Below are positions 24,309 through 36,560 of a stretch of DNA of 64,000 nucleotides, piece after piece. The DNA is taken from the NCBI GenBank assembly GCA_030844895.1, contig JAUTDX010002193.1:1-64000 (forward strand). The letters run 5' to 3'. Each line of letters begins with the position of its first letter. Positions within the stretch are counted from its first letter, which is position 1. Source of the DNA: Ambrosia x helenae. Its lineage: Eukaryota > Streptophyta > Magnoliopsida > Asterales > Asteraceae. The notes beneath the pieces were generated by a model that did not search any database, was not told where the DNA came from, and saw nothing but the letters and a program-made list of their open reading frames with translations. The position numbers and the translations under genes are program-made.

Positions 24309-27300
24309 CTAAGAGCTTGAGACCTGAGTGCCAATAAAACCGCAACCCATTGTGATGAAGGCGATAGCTTGTAGATAAAGGTAAACGTAGTAGTGATACT
24401 TCCCGTATGCAAAATCGTAGCAAGCACATCCAAACAGAACAATCCCCACGCAAAGCTCTAACATATGAACTCTGTTGTAGGTAACATATGAACTCAATAT
24501 TTAGGTTACATATGTTTATGAAAGTATGTTCCTTTTGAGTTAAAGTAATTAACGTACCTTTCACCTATTCTAAACCAAGATAGACTTTGTTGTGTTGTTG
24601 CCTTAACCTTGGAAGCATCTCCATGCTTCTCAGTGACAACCCATTCATTCACTCTTTGAGTCTCAAAGAGTCCGACGAATGTGGCCTTAGCTCGGTGGAG
24701 GGACATCACATTCTCAAAGAGAACCCAAAACACAACCAAATAGAAAGACCTACAAAAGAAATAGAAAGTTAGAACATTCGCGCATTTATCTAGTAAAAGG
24801 GAAAGCCATGAATGACAAAGAACTAAAAACCTGGGAGTTCCAATCGCACTTAAGAGCGTGATCATTGTTCCGATATATACTGTAAACCATCTCGGGATCA
24901 TGACTTCTGGTACCAATACAGTTGCAGGAAACACAACACAATAGAGTGTGAATGTGACAATATGAGATACAATTTTTCTTACAAAGAAGAAACTGTACAA
25001 AACATATAGCTTCTTCCACCATGTCACTCTCTAGACAACAAGTAATAAAAATTCACAACAACGTACATCCATTAATTAAACAACGACATAAAGAAAAATG
25101 GTGCTTATAATCATACCTCATTTCTCATGATCTCGAAAAACATTTTTCTAAAAAGGTTAGCTGGGCCACAAGACCAACGGTGTTGCTGGTAACGATAAGC
25201 TTTATATACACTTGGAAGCTCATTTTTAACCTATACATCAAACTAGAAAACATTAAAATTTCCTTTTGTCACCATCTTTTCTACTCAAGAAAATTGTGAC
25301 AGTTTACCATTAGCGAACCAAGGTATAAGAACTTCCATCCTTTAAGACTAGCACGAACTGCCAAATCCATATCTTCTACTGTGGTTCGGTCCTTCCATCC
25401 CCCAGCCTCGTCAAGTGCAGCCATCCGCCAAACCCCAGCAGTCCCTATTCGGGTTCAGTTTAAAGAAGTATCACTTAATAAAATTTATGTTATTATTGTC
25501 TTAAACTGCAAATTTACAACGAATCAGTGTCTAAAATGTGTGCAATGTACATATACAACATTGGATGGTGAATTATGTCACAACTAATTAACTTAAAACC
25601 ACAATAAAACAACAGGCTTACTCTGCCCATTTAAGAAGGAGTTTGGTTACCATTGAATCCAAAGAATGCAAATGCAATAGAACCATATTCTTGCTCCACT
25701 TTGAAATGGTAGTTAAGTGACATCTCTTGCAACCTTGTCATTAAGCAATCATTTGAATTCACTGCATCGTTCATTAATTAAATTACGCCACCATAAAGCA
25801 TATCAGTTTATGTGTATTTGTATTGTCTACTTTTCAACTTGGTTTAAACATTCATATTTAGTTATTTACACGGTTCATTCGCGATTTTGATGTTAGGCTG
25901 GATGGTGTGGAATGGAGTCCCTAGGGGCTCTATTTCATAACACCATCGCAATAAAGTAACATCTTTTAATTAAAAAAAGAAAAAAAAACAAAAAAATTTG
26001 ATCGACTTAGAAAAGGAGGCCCCACCAAAGACACTCGGTGCAGTCGTTATTGGGGTGTCGAGACATAAATAGTGCACCCTCAATGACGCCAGGGAAACTA
26101 AGGTGGCGCTATTATTTAAAAAAATTGGTGAGGTGGCATGAATGGCGGCCCCACCAAAGGGGGCGCTAACGTTAGGCTGGATGGGGTGAAATGGAGCCCC
26201 TCAGTGCCACGTAGACGGGGATCCATTTCATAACACCATCACAATAAAATAACGTCGTTTAATTAAAAAAGGAAAAAAGAAAACAAGGATTTTTTATCGA
26301 TTTAAAAAAGGGGCCCCACCAAAGACACTCGTTTCGGTCGTTATTGAGGTGGCGAGAAATAAATAGTGCACCCTCAATGACGCCAGAGAAACAGAGGGGG
26401 CGCTATTGTTCAAAAAAAAAATTGGTGAGGTGGCATGAATATCGCGCGGGATAGCCCTAAGGAAAGTCATTGGGTTCTCGGGCCCTTAATTGTCGTATCT
26501 ACTTCAAGACTTACTCGCAAGTCACGTGATTTTGAGTGGATATTCTAAACCAAGATGCTATCTTTCGTGATCAAAGACTTGTCGCTACTCCCTATACACA
26601 ATACATTATGGCATAAAATCTTACAAAGATAATATATTTTTATTACTTTCTATATTATTCAATGCACTTTTTTTTTATCTTATCATCTACCAAGATATAT
26701 ATTTTTTTTCTAGAAAATTGTTGCAACAAGTAGGGTACACGCTAACAATAAATGTTGAGATAATTGCCAAAAGTTAGTGAATTACAACCATGCCCATGCT
26801 TATTAGAATCTAAAACAAAAAAACATGGGCCTTCAAACGTGGGTTCCGCACTTATTAGGTGCCTTTTGCTTTTGGTTGTTATACCTACTTATGTTTTGTA
26901 TTACTTGAAAAGAAAAATAAAATAAAACAAGTTTTAAGTGAGTTTAAGGGAATAGTTGTACCGAATTTCCAACGTCCTTGAACTAGACCGAGTTCAGAGT
27001 TATGATGAAGATACGGTATAGTTTGAGTAAGAAAATCAGGTTCGGGTTGGAAATCGGCATCAAAGATGACCACATACTCGCATTGCTTGGCATAGTCATG
27101 TTTTAGCCCTTCTTTAAGGGCCCCAGCTTTGTATCCTTTTCTATTGTCCCTAACTTGATAATGTATATTTACTCCTTTGCTTGCCCAACTTTCACATTCC
27201 ATTTCCACCATACCCTACCATACATCCCAAACTCAACACACTATCATAAATCATAAAGATATAATAAATAATACATAAAAGCTTCATTAAATACTTAGAG

Positions 27301-27896
27301 TGTAGTGTGTACTTTCCTAAAATAATTTTAATATAAATTTATTTATGAACAAACCTTTATCAATGGATCTGTTGAATCATCAAGCACTTGAATCACAATA
27401 CGGTCAGAAGGCCATGATAGCCCACATGCTGCTCCAATGGAAAGCTTATAAACCTGTTTACATAAATTATTTAAAAAACACTAAAATCCAAAACATGAAA
27501 CAAAAACAAAAACAGAGCAATTATGAAAAAAAAAATTAAAAAAAAAAGAAAAAAAAAAAAGAAAACCTCTTTCTCATTGTACATTGGAACTTGCACAAGA
27601 ACAAGGGGATAAACAGAGCTACCCAACTCAACATCATCTTGAAATGGCTCCCATTTGTAACGTTGTTGTGGTTTTTTACCAAACAATTTGTTAAACGCAA
27701 CCACAATAGCCATGTAAACCATTTCTGTGAACAACATGATCGACATCACCAGATTAATATACATAAAAATCCTCAGAAATGGCACCACAAATGACACCTT
27801 GATCTGACCCCATATCACCACAATCTGGCCTGCAATGTCATCCTGTGCACCCACAAACAGTTCTGAAAGATAGGCCACTGTTAAGAGCTTCTCCAT
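24309..27896 (-). CDS. CSLA: Cellulose synthase-like A, glucomannan 4-beta-mannosyltransferase, copy 1
   Basis: Family role: a Golgi membrane GT2 enzyme that polymerises GDP-mannose (and GDP-glucose) into (gluco)mannan. Nine exons: 27567-27896, 27355-27453, 26962-27214, 25651-25761, 25308-25444, 25117-25230, 24831-25030, 24558-24749, 24309-24471. All introns are GT-AG, and the spliced product is 532 aa, the usual CSLA length. An N-terminal membrane segment lies at about residues 33-60. Catalytic motifs are DDSTD at 135-139, DAD at 195-197, TVEDMD at 286-291 and QQHRW at 325-329. Several hydrophobic segments follow, and the protein ends GTQVSSS. The start MEKLL is the first Met before the conserved N-terminus and matches copy 2. 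Intron 3 (1200 bp) holds PIF-like elements. No stop or frameshift was seen, so it is probably functional. Confidence 0.93.
25896..26456. mobile_element. Dimeric PIF-like MITE in CSLA intron 3
   Basis: Two direct copies (from 25896 and from 26175) each begin TTA|GGCTGGATGG and share 'ggccccaccaaagacactcg' and 'gtgcaccctcaatgacgcca'. The terminus resembles those of the PIF/Harbinger element at 49450-52188 and the MITE at 59971-60127. The right end near 26456 (atagcc|cta) is degenerate. Confidence 0.6.
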
Positions 27897-28169
27897 TTAC
27901 TCTGTTTTTGTCTTTTGCAAAATAAAGCATGAAAACAAAGAAAACAGATAAAAGCATACACGTTTCAGTTTAGAAGATGAGAGCATATCTAGGTTTAGGA
28001 TTTTGTAGACCAATGGGTTGAAAAGAAAAGAATTAGTAAAGAAAGAGAATTGGGAATTGGAAGCTCTCTGTTTTTGAAATCAGAATAATAAAATAAATAA
28101 ATAAAATAGAAAAAAAATGCAGAAACCGAGCAATGAGAAAGAATGGGTGTACAGAAAGAGGAAAAGGAC

Positions 28170-28184
28170 GTGTGATTATAAAAG
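28170..28184 (-). promoter_or_regulatory. Possible TATA box of CSLA copy 1
   Basis: On the minus strand cTTTTATAATC lies about 280 bp upstream of the ATG. The surrounding block aligns with the corresponding position of CSLA copy 2 (TTTATAACC), so it is conserved between paralogues. No transcript start data. Confidence 0.3.
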
Positions 28185-28346
28185 TAGAAATTATTGTTTT
28201 TATCGTTGGGACAGTTGTATCTCATTTTTCATATTATTAGTAATAATAATATCGATTTAATTACTCACTCACATGGTCTTGGTTTGCGTTGTATATATGA
28301 TGTAAATCTTTCACAAAAATTAAATTACCCTTTTAATAGTAAAGAA

Positions 28347-29391
28347 TAGGGATGTTCAAATCGCTCGCCGCTCGTGGATCGCTCGTCGCTCGTTTGGAAA
28401 ATGCTCGAAAAATGCTCGCTCGATCATCCGCTCGGTTGTATATGAGCCGATCGGCTCGGTTCGGTTTGTAAATGAGCCAAGCACGAGCAAAGGTACGCTC
28501 GGCTCGGTTCGGTTCGAATAAATTTTTATTTATTTAATAATAAATATACACACAATTTACAGATAAATTTATGGCTTTATATATAAGATTATATTGGATT
28601 TGACTTAGTATATGCAAACAAAATATAACCAGCCCTTTATATATAAGATTCTATTGGATTTGACTTAGGGGCTGTTTGGTTGATTAAGTGCTGAATCATT
28701 AAGATGATCTGAATGGTTAAGAGGCTCTGAATGGTTAAGAGCTGAATCATTCAACATCCCTTATTAGCTTAATGGTTCAGCACTTAATCATTCCATTCAG
28801 ATGCTGAAACAAACAGTCTGAATGCTGAATGATTCAGAGCTGAATGGTTAAGAGGCTGATTAAGAGGCTACCAAACAGGCCCTTAGTATATGCAAACAAA
28901 ATATAACCAGCCCACTTAATACAATAAAAAAATTAACACTAGATTTAATAGTAAAACAATAAGTCATGATGTGACAGTCTTGACTTCTTTATGTTAATAG
29001 TCGTCCATAACTAATTGTCGCTAGATATCACATATACGTCACAATGCAACAACTGTCGTCTGACGTATGCTCATCATCTCACCAGCCTCAATCTAAGTCT
29101 TATCCTTGGACACTGGGATCTCAATATTAGTGTTAGCATCGGACATTTTAACCTTAGTTGTCACCCGACAATGAAAACATTGAAGAAAACATCCCAATTT
29201 TATAATCGTCCATATTATTCTCCGCTCGATTCTCGCTCGGCGCTCGCTCGGAAAATTTGCGCTCGAAGAATGCTCGTTCGGTTTTCGGCTCGATTGTAAA
29301 CGAGCCGCTCTACTCGGTTCGGTTTGTAAACGAGCCAAGCACGAGCAAAGCTTCGTTCGGATCGGCTCGGCTCGGCTCGTGAACAGCCCTA
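28347..29391. mobile_element. hAT-type element (non-autonomous)
   Basis: The exact 8-bp duplication GTAAAGAA lies at 28339-28346 and 29392-29399. Ends are tagggatgttca and gtgaacagcccta. Both sub-terminal regions are built of cgctcg/ggctcg words in inverted arrangement. The middle carries a 65-bp tandem duplication (from about 28571 and 28636) and a nested Tourist MITE. No transposase is recognisable. Confidence 0.8.
28668..28882. mobile_element. Tourist-like MITE nested in the hAT element
   Basis: TTA flanks both ends (28665-28667, 28883-28885). The ends are ggggctgtttggt and accaaacaggcc. Internal 'ctgaatggttaaga' repeats form a strong fold-back. It interrupts the second copy of the 65-bp duplicated segment, so it inserted after that duplication. 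Confidence 0.85.
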
Positions 29392-29574
29392 GTAAAGAAT
29401 TAAATACTAAAACAATAAGTTTTCAAAATTAGCTTTTTTTTAATCATTTTAGTGTTTTACACCTTACTTGTTGGATCAATTAAATTATCCACGTTTTTTA
29501 CAATTATGATTTTTAAACCTTTTCATTATCCCCGAACAAAGCTATAGCATAAGAAATCTGTGTGGGATATTTTG

Positions 29575-30393
29575 TAACGTTTTGTATTTTCATTGTATTT
29601 TGTTATCTTGTAATTCATATTTTTATTTCGATCTTTATAAATCCGAGACTTTAAAGATTTGTGCTTTGGTTCGCCATTGGCGATGCATATCGTTCTTGAT
29701 ACTAGAACTCTTTCCTTCGAAACTAAACACTTCGTTATTCCCAATAGGATAATCGGAGCCCTACCAAATCCTTCCAAGACTCTCATTTGCAAACTTATCA
29801 AACGCACCTAAAGGTGAGTTCATACTTGTCCCCTTTTTCGTTTTATCACTATTTAGAACTCAACATGTATTCTATCAAAAATCACACTAAAATCACTCTA
29901 TGAATCTTCTAAGCACATAAACTCAATCTATTAATCATGCTTATATGTTATGCCATGTTATATGTCAATTACTAGATACAAATGCCTTAGCATAACTCAT
30001 TAACTTTGCAAGCTTACCTTAACATGTATAGAGCTATAGCAGTATCACGCCGCCCATTTTGTGGGTCATTGTTAAGTAATATAATCGGCCTTTCACTTCG
30101 GTGATAGGATATGCTAATGGTAATCTATGGTTTGAGTATGCCTTTTGTATGTTGTATGCGCATCTAGAGTAGCAAACTATAACATGAGGATTCGAGTTAA
30201 ATATTCTTTATACTATTTATGTAAACCAAAACTAATATGCTCACCAATACGTTATGTGTTGACGGATATTTTATACATGTTATGAAATCAACTTATTTAA
30301 AATTATATTGCCACAATTTAGTGTCATGGCGTTTTTAAACAATTTATCACAAATCACAACTTGATGTATTTCGCCATCGATTGATGTGTGACA
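29575..30393 (+). mobile_element. Probable LTR fragment or solo LTR
   Basis: It ends catcgattgatGTGTGACA at 30393, like the solo LTR ending at 15250 (ccatcgcggttggGGTGTGACA), and 'atttcgccatcg' is shared upstream. A start at TGTAACGTTTTG (29575) would match that LTR's TGTAAC start. The flanks tattt and aattt agree in only 4 of 5 bases, so the left boundary is uncertain. Confidence 0.45.
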
Positions 30394-30567
30394 AATTTAT
30401 TTTACAAATATATATTAATTTATTATCATAATTATAAACACACATATATGTAACAAGATATTATAACAAGGAGTATGTTAATGAACCAAGTTTGACATAT
30501 ATACGTACTATCTTGATCATGGCCCCACTAACTCCTATTTAACATTGTTCATTTAAGTTGTACCTAC

Positions 30568-31022
30568 CTTTCACTCATCTTAAACCGAGATTGACTTTGT
30601 GGTGTTGTTGCCCTCACCTTATTGGAAGCATCTCCTTGTTTTCCGGTAGCAACCCATTCATTTATTTCCTAGAAGAGAAAAAAAACAACCTAAGAATGTC
30701 TGTTGTGGGGTGCAAGCGAGCTCCGACGTGACAGAGGTTTTATCCTGGTGCTCACCCTAGCTACAACAGCCGCGACGCGAGCACAGGCAACGGTGGTCGC
30801 GTGCGTTAACGGGAGAGAGAGGTGCTTTGGTCACGCAGATGCTCAACCCCAGTCACAACGGGGTCAAGTGACCGGGTTACTTAATAGTGAAGTTTGTGGC
30901 TCGTGCCTGCTCGCTCGTGGCTGACAACGAATAGTCTAAGAATAACCAGAGAACTAAAATCCCACCTAGAAGTTCCAGTTACATTAAGATTTAAGAAGCG
31001 TGATGATGGTTGGGATATATAT
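30568..31022 (-). pseudogene. CSLA relic (exons 7 and 8 only)
   Basis: 30568-30669 reads on the minus strand as the end of CSLA exon 8 (INEWVATGKQGDAS ... SRFKMSER) followed by a GT donor. The rest of exon 8 is lost. 30966-31022 is the 3' end of exon 7 (IYIPTIITLL...TGTS then AG|GT) with a 7-bp insertion near the LL codons that shifts the frame. The intron between them contains a 238-bp insertion. The relic stops abruptly at 31023, where LTR-like DNA starts. No upstream CSLA exons were found beyond it. It is a dead copy between copies 1 and 2. Confidence 0.85.
30698..30935. mobile_element. GC-rich insertion in the CSLA relic
   Basis: CTAAGAAT occurs at 30690-30697 and 30936-30943, an 8-bp duplication. 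Ends are imperfectly inverted (gtctgttgtgg..gcaagcgagc versus gctcgctcg..ctgacaacgaatagt). Related sequence lies at 12800-12985 and 53540-53600. hAT-like by duplication length. Confidence 0.6.
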
Positions 31023-33420
31023 TGTCACACCCCGACAACGCACAGCGGAAAGCAAGTCGTGAGGTAACGGAAGTTGTTACCACAAGGTTCAGCGGATCAC
31101 ATAAAGTTACGTGTGGACATCTTGCTAACACCCTCTAGTGAAACGTTGTTTTATTTTCGTACTAAGCGAGCATTGTTAAAAACAAGAAAACAAGTTTTAC
31201 CAAGATGAAGCGAAAATATAAGTTAATATTGTATTACAAAACACAAATAAAAACATAGTTTTAGATAGAGTTATCATTATTATTAGGTCCCAACATCATG
31301 TCCACCGTAGTGCCCAGCCAAACCACTCTCATTTAACCTATGCATCAGTACCTGAAAAACATGTTTAAAAACATCAACAATATGTTGGCGAGTTCACAGG
31401 TTTATGAGTAATAGTAAACTTTCAAGTTTAGTAATAACATATGATCGATCAGTACTATAATAGAATCAAGTAGAGTCGCGAAAGTCCCCAAGTATGATGT
31501 ATCCTAAGGCTCTTAACCAATCCATAACTTTGTTCCTGGGGTGTCCCCTCCGTGAGAGGAACTTTTTGGAGGTTATGTTCATTTTTCAAGCAGATTTCGA
31601 CCCAGTCAAATCATGAAAAGGGGGGCGTCAACCCAATAGTACTACAACATAAACAACGCCCTTTTCCGAAGGCTAATGATTAAGATGTGCTGGGAGAGTG
31701 AGTGGCAACCTGCCGGTTGACACTGGTGTCACGCTATAAAAACGTACCCACCGGTACAGAAACCTAAGGGCATCAAATATTCTATATTTATATTCTATCG
31801 CATCATATAAGCATGTTAATCCCCCGCTTTGTAAATCGTACAAAAACATTTAAAAAGAAATGGGGCCGTGAACTCACCTTAGTGCAATAATCCTGTGAAA
31901 TTTCCAATCCCGATCACAATCCTTCACCTAAATCACCTCCCATATCGTAGGTCGATTTAGTAACCATACAAAGTCTAATTAAGTTATTCACCAAATTATC
32001 CCGACTTAGTAAACCAATAAATCCCGGATTTTAGTTATCCCTTACCCTATTAACCCCATTGGTGACACGTGACGAGAGGCTAAGTCTAACCATCGTATAG
32101 TTTATCTAACATTTCAATCTTCACATATTGTTGTTAACAACTATTCCTCAACATGCAATTCAATCTTAAGCACTGATTTACATACTGGAGCTTACTTACA
32201 CAAGTTTCTATCACTTGCCTACGCATATTCCATATCACCTCATGATTCGTATATAGCTTCTTTTTAAGTCATAAGACAAATATCCAATCCATGTAACAAC
32301 CTTATATTTGCTACTCAAGTCTTGCTACATTATGTTAACATTTTATGCCTTATAACTATGTTTCGGGCCACTTTCAGGGCATAGTTTCGCACTGTAAGCG
32401 CCCCTTATCAAGGTAAACACCTTGTATATCTTGATTAGTGCTTAATATACTACATTTTCACCCATATAATCATTTTACATCAAATCTACATGCATGTGTT
32501 TCTAGTGCACAAATTTATCGATATTATGCGTTTTTACGCGTCCTTAGCCATTATTCTTAAGTTTTAACCTTAAGTCTTTCATGTTAACCTTATAATACCT
32601 TATTTATCACCAAAATAAGCTATAAAAACCTGTTCTAAATCAGTTTTAGAAAATCATCTTTTAAAGCTTAGTTTTTGGCATTTTAAGCCGAAAAATGGGT
32701 TCCGATCGTACATGCAAGGTTTCCCAATCATGTAGATCCTATCAAAGCTTATTTTGCACCAATTTAAGTTTATAAAATCCATTAAAACTTTAATATAATC
32801 AGATCTGAGTTTATACTTATAATCATTACAAACTTATGTCTTATCAAAGTCCATTTCAAGTCCATAAGGGTCCATGAGTCATCTTTCATCTAGATCATCC
32901 AATAACTCATTTATCTAAGTTAGTAATTCCTCTAATGTTTGGTTATTATTCAGATTTCTTAACATTCTTAAATCCTCTTGCATGTGTCCAAATATGAAGG
33001 ATCTTAGCATTATAACCATCAAAACATCAAAATAATTACTCTATATACACACACACACACTAACACACACACGGTTACACACACACACACATACAAACTC
33101 ATACAAACTCACGCATACATACATTACATACATATATATTCTCCTTTCATTTCCCCATTACTTTTAGATTGAAAAACCTTTGTTTATTTGGTGAATACTT
33201 ATGCAAATACTAAAATAATAAGATAGTTTTAGTTTTTGTACTCACCTTTGTTTCAACTTGAGGTTTTCCTTCAAACCATGCTCATTCGGCAATTGAACAT
33301 ACCAATATCATCGTCTTGATTCCCTCTTTCAAATCCGCTGAACAATTGCCTAAAATTGTGAGTTTCAACTAACGACGTTAGTATGACTTAACGGCGGGTG
33401 CAATGAGAAAAATAAATTAA
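31023..33420 (-). mobile_element. LTR-like sequence, minus orientation
   Basis: It starts TGTCACACCCCGAC at 31023, the reverse complement of the GGGGTGTGACA ends seen at 15250. The text inside has no coding frames and contains a (CA)n stretch near 33047-33090. The far boundary and target duplication could not be found, so the span is approximate. It truncates the CSLA relic. Confidence 0.4.
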
Positions 33421-35176
33421 AAGGTGGGATTGGTGGGAAGAATAAACTTAGGTGAGATTATTATTAGCCAACAACAAAAAGATGAGATTATTACAATCCA
33501 ATTTTCCTATAAGGTCTCATCTATTGGGTTTTTAAACTTTATTTTATTTTTTAAAATTAACTTAATTATGTCATACACAAAACTTTTTAAAAATATTCAT
33601 TTTTTTAAACTTTATTTCATTTAATTTTTTATTTTCATTATTAAAAAATTCAATTTTTAAAACTTTATTTTATTTTTTAATTAATTTACTTTTTTTTAAA
33701 CTTTCATAATTTTTGTATGATTTACACTGGTGTAATTATTTACACCAGTGTAAATCTGGCATACACAAAATTTTTACAAAAATGCGTTGGTGTAAAAAAC
33801 CAAATAAACATATGATGAGGATGATTTACACTGGTGTAATTATTTGCAATAGTGTAAATCTACCATAATTTACACTGGTGTAATTATTTACACCAGTGTA
33901 AATCTGCCATACACAAAACTTCTACAAAAATACAATAGTGTAAAAAACCAAACTATAAAGATAATGGTGTGTTTTCTTACATCAAACATCTATACATTTA
34001 TATTTACACTAGTGTAAACTTGTGTTCAGTGTTTTTCTTACATCAAAAAATCTACACATTCATATTTTACACTGGTGTTTAACATCATCATCTTCACAGC
34101 ATCATCTCCTGGCAAAACCCAAATTTTCAACATAAAAATCCTATCTTTTTCACAAATAATATCATAATAATAACAATAATAATAACAAAAATAATAATAA
34201 TATTAATAATAATAATAATAGAAATAATAATAATAAGAATAATAACAATAATAATAAGAATAACAGAAATAATAATAATAACAGAAAATAATCATAATAA
34301 TTATAATAACAAACAATAATAATAATAATACATGTTCTTCAACAGATCTATCGTGAACCACCACCATCGTGAACCACCATCATCGTCCACCACCATCAAC
34401 CAAGGTTGCAAAAGTCGCTAGGCGCTCTCAACTCGGCCGACTGGGGAGTTGTGAGTACTCGGCCTAGGCGGGGAGTACTCGGACATGGTGATTTATATAG
34501 AAATTTAATAATTTAATGATTATATATATGTAATAAATTCATAAAGGATGCCAAATACTAAAATTATCTCAAAAACGGCAACTAGAGGCCGAATTTGACT
34601 GATTCAGGCCGAGTTGGCCGATTCCAAGGCCGAATTTGACCGATTCCATCCCGAGTTGACCGATTTTGACCAATTCTAAGCCGAGTTGGACCGATTTCGA
34701 GTAGAGAAAAATCGGTGCGCCACACCTCCGAGGAGCGATTCCTCGCCGATTCCAAGGCCGAGTTGGCCGATTTTTACAACACTGCAATCAACACCACAGC
34801 CACCCCCCTGCACCATATCGGAACCCACCGAAAAACCACCCTCAAGAAACGTCAGACACCCCCACCTCTGCAAAACACCCTCAACCACCACTGAAACCAA
34901 CCTCCGTCAACACCACAACCCACCCCCCTCCTGCGCAAAACACCCTCAAACCACCTCTAAAAACCCACCTTCGTCAACACCATCGGAAACCCCACCTCTG
35001 CAAAACACGATCAACACCACAGCTCTCCTCCTCCCCTTCGTCGGACCATCGAAGCACAAACAACACCTCCGTCACAAAAACCTTCCAGGTCTCTTCTTTG
35101 TTTTAGAGAGAGAGAGAAGGGTGTGTGTTTGTGTGTGTGAGAGAGGTGAGAGAGATCTGATTATTACTAGTATTAC

Positions 35177-35207
<31 letters not shown>

Positions 35208-35437
35208 TAAAAGGGTAGTTAGGTGGGGTGGGTTGGGGTGTTATTATTACTAAAATACCCCTAAGTACTTATGTATAAAGACTCTCTTGCCCATGATTAA
35301 AAAAATACAAAACTGATGATGTGGCACTTGGTGATTGGTCCATTAGAGTTCTCAAGTTCTCTCAACTCAATGAAGTTCTCATTTGATTCAGATCCTATAT
35401 ATTTATATATATATATATATGTATGTATATATGTATT
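33421..35437. other. Low-complexity intergenic DNA
   Basis: Contains A/T-rich DNA, palindromes (33719-33903), long interrupted (AAT/AAC)n from about 34150 to 34330, ccacc/aacacc-rich DNA at 34340-35060, GA and GT tracts near 35105-35155 and (ATT)n near 35170-35207. The 174-codon frame at 34686-35210 is Pro/Thr-rich and runs into the microsatellite, so it is not called as a gene. Confidence 0.5.
33719..33903. repeat. Cluster of near-identical palindromes
   Basis: The unit 'tttacactggtgtaatta' followed by its inverse occurs at about 33719-33755 and 33868-33903, with a mutated copy at about 33833-33859. Half-sites continue to about 34080. Confidence 0.8.
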
Positions 35438-35922
35438 GGAGAGTTCAAATGAGAAGAAAATGTTTTGTGAGAAGAAAAAGAACAAATTCTAATCAATAGA
35501 AAGCTATCATTTAATAATTGTATTGAATGTTAAATTGATTATTATTTTTTTGTAACCCCCTTTAAACTAGTTAAATAAATAAAACTCAAAATTTATTTTT
35601 AGATATATTCTTCCAAATCAAATCTTATTTAGAGTAAAGGATAATTTTGATATGTATAGGATATATTTAGGATGAATTTTTATATATGTAGGATAAACGT
35701 ATAATAATCTCGATATGTATAGAAAAAACATATGATAATTTCGATATATGTAGGATGAATTTTCATATGTGTAGGACAAATTTTGATAATGTGTAGGATA
35801 AAATGTTAATTACTAATAAATTAGATAGATGATAATTAATGTAAAGAGAGTTTAACTATTTTTTAACCATTTTGTAATTTCTTCTTTTGTTTCTCACATG
35901 AAGTTTCTTCTCATTTAACTAT
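35438..35922 (+). mobile_element. MITE family 'GGAGAGTT', copy 1
   Basis: The left end ggagagttcaaatgagaaga is inverted at the right end (tcttctcatttaac). The interior repeats 'atgtgtaggataaa' words. Other copies: 39430-40018 (inverted) and 63152-63985. Confidence 0.65.
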
Positions 35923-35936
35923 ACATACATACATAT

Positions 35937-36165
35937 ATCATCATCATACTCAGTTTATCCCACCTATAGCAAAGCTAAGGTAGGGTCTGAGGAGGGTAGG
36001 ATGTAGACAGCCTTACCTCTACCCTAAGAATAGAGAGGCTGCTTCCAGTGAGACACTCGGCTGGATGTGGTTTGGTATCATGCCTTGGACATAAGGCACA
36101 TAACATTTAGCAATCAGGACAAACCCGATCAGTGCATGTACCCCATATGTCTTTTGGCTATCAAC
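35937..36165 (+). mobile_element. SINE-like dispersed repeat
   Basis: The core 'aaagctaaggtagggtctga' followed by gatgtagacagccttacc and gaggctgcttccagtgagac recurs at 58145-58270. It resembles the Au-type plant SINE core as I remember it. Ends and target duplication were not resolved. Confidence 0.5.
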
Positions 36166-36284
36166 GCCACCACATGATGCATGATTAATGATTAACCGTC
36201 CGTCGTTTTTAACATTATTTTCACTAAATTAGTAAAATAACGTTAAAACTAGTGCGAATTTACTTTTGCCCCCTAGGGCCGCAC

Positions 36285-36333
<49 letters not shown>

Positions 36334-36336
<3 letters not shown>

Positions 36337-36560
36337 AACCCTTGTTATAGTGAAAACTCTGGAAATTCTAACTTCCCGAGCTTTTTTTTAATGAAAATTT
36401 TAGGGAATGTAATATACATGATTTTAAACATTTTGAGCAAAATAAATAAATACAAAAAGCATCGAGCACTTTTAAATAAAATAAATAAGTTTTCGGGTAA
36501 CACATTGTTAACACATGTTAATTTCGCTTAACATGAGTTACTCGAAAACTTATTTTTTTT
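36334..36560. mobile_element. Partial palindromic MITE
   Basis: It starts ggaaacccttgttata and matches the left half of the element at 43067-43422 (attttaggg, atgtaatatac, gattttaa, tcgggtaacac). The right half is missing. A long (AT)n run (36295-36331) precedes it. Confidence 0.6.

Noticed and set aside
25381..25587. Open frame on the plus strand over CSLA exon 5
   Set aside because: Antisense shadow of the CSLA exon; the same shadow appears in copy 2 at 41739-41936.
34686..35210. 174-codon plus-strand open frame
   Set aside because: Pro/Thr-rich from ccacc/aacacc repeats and ending in (ATT)n. No domain, no splice or paralogue support.
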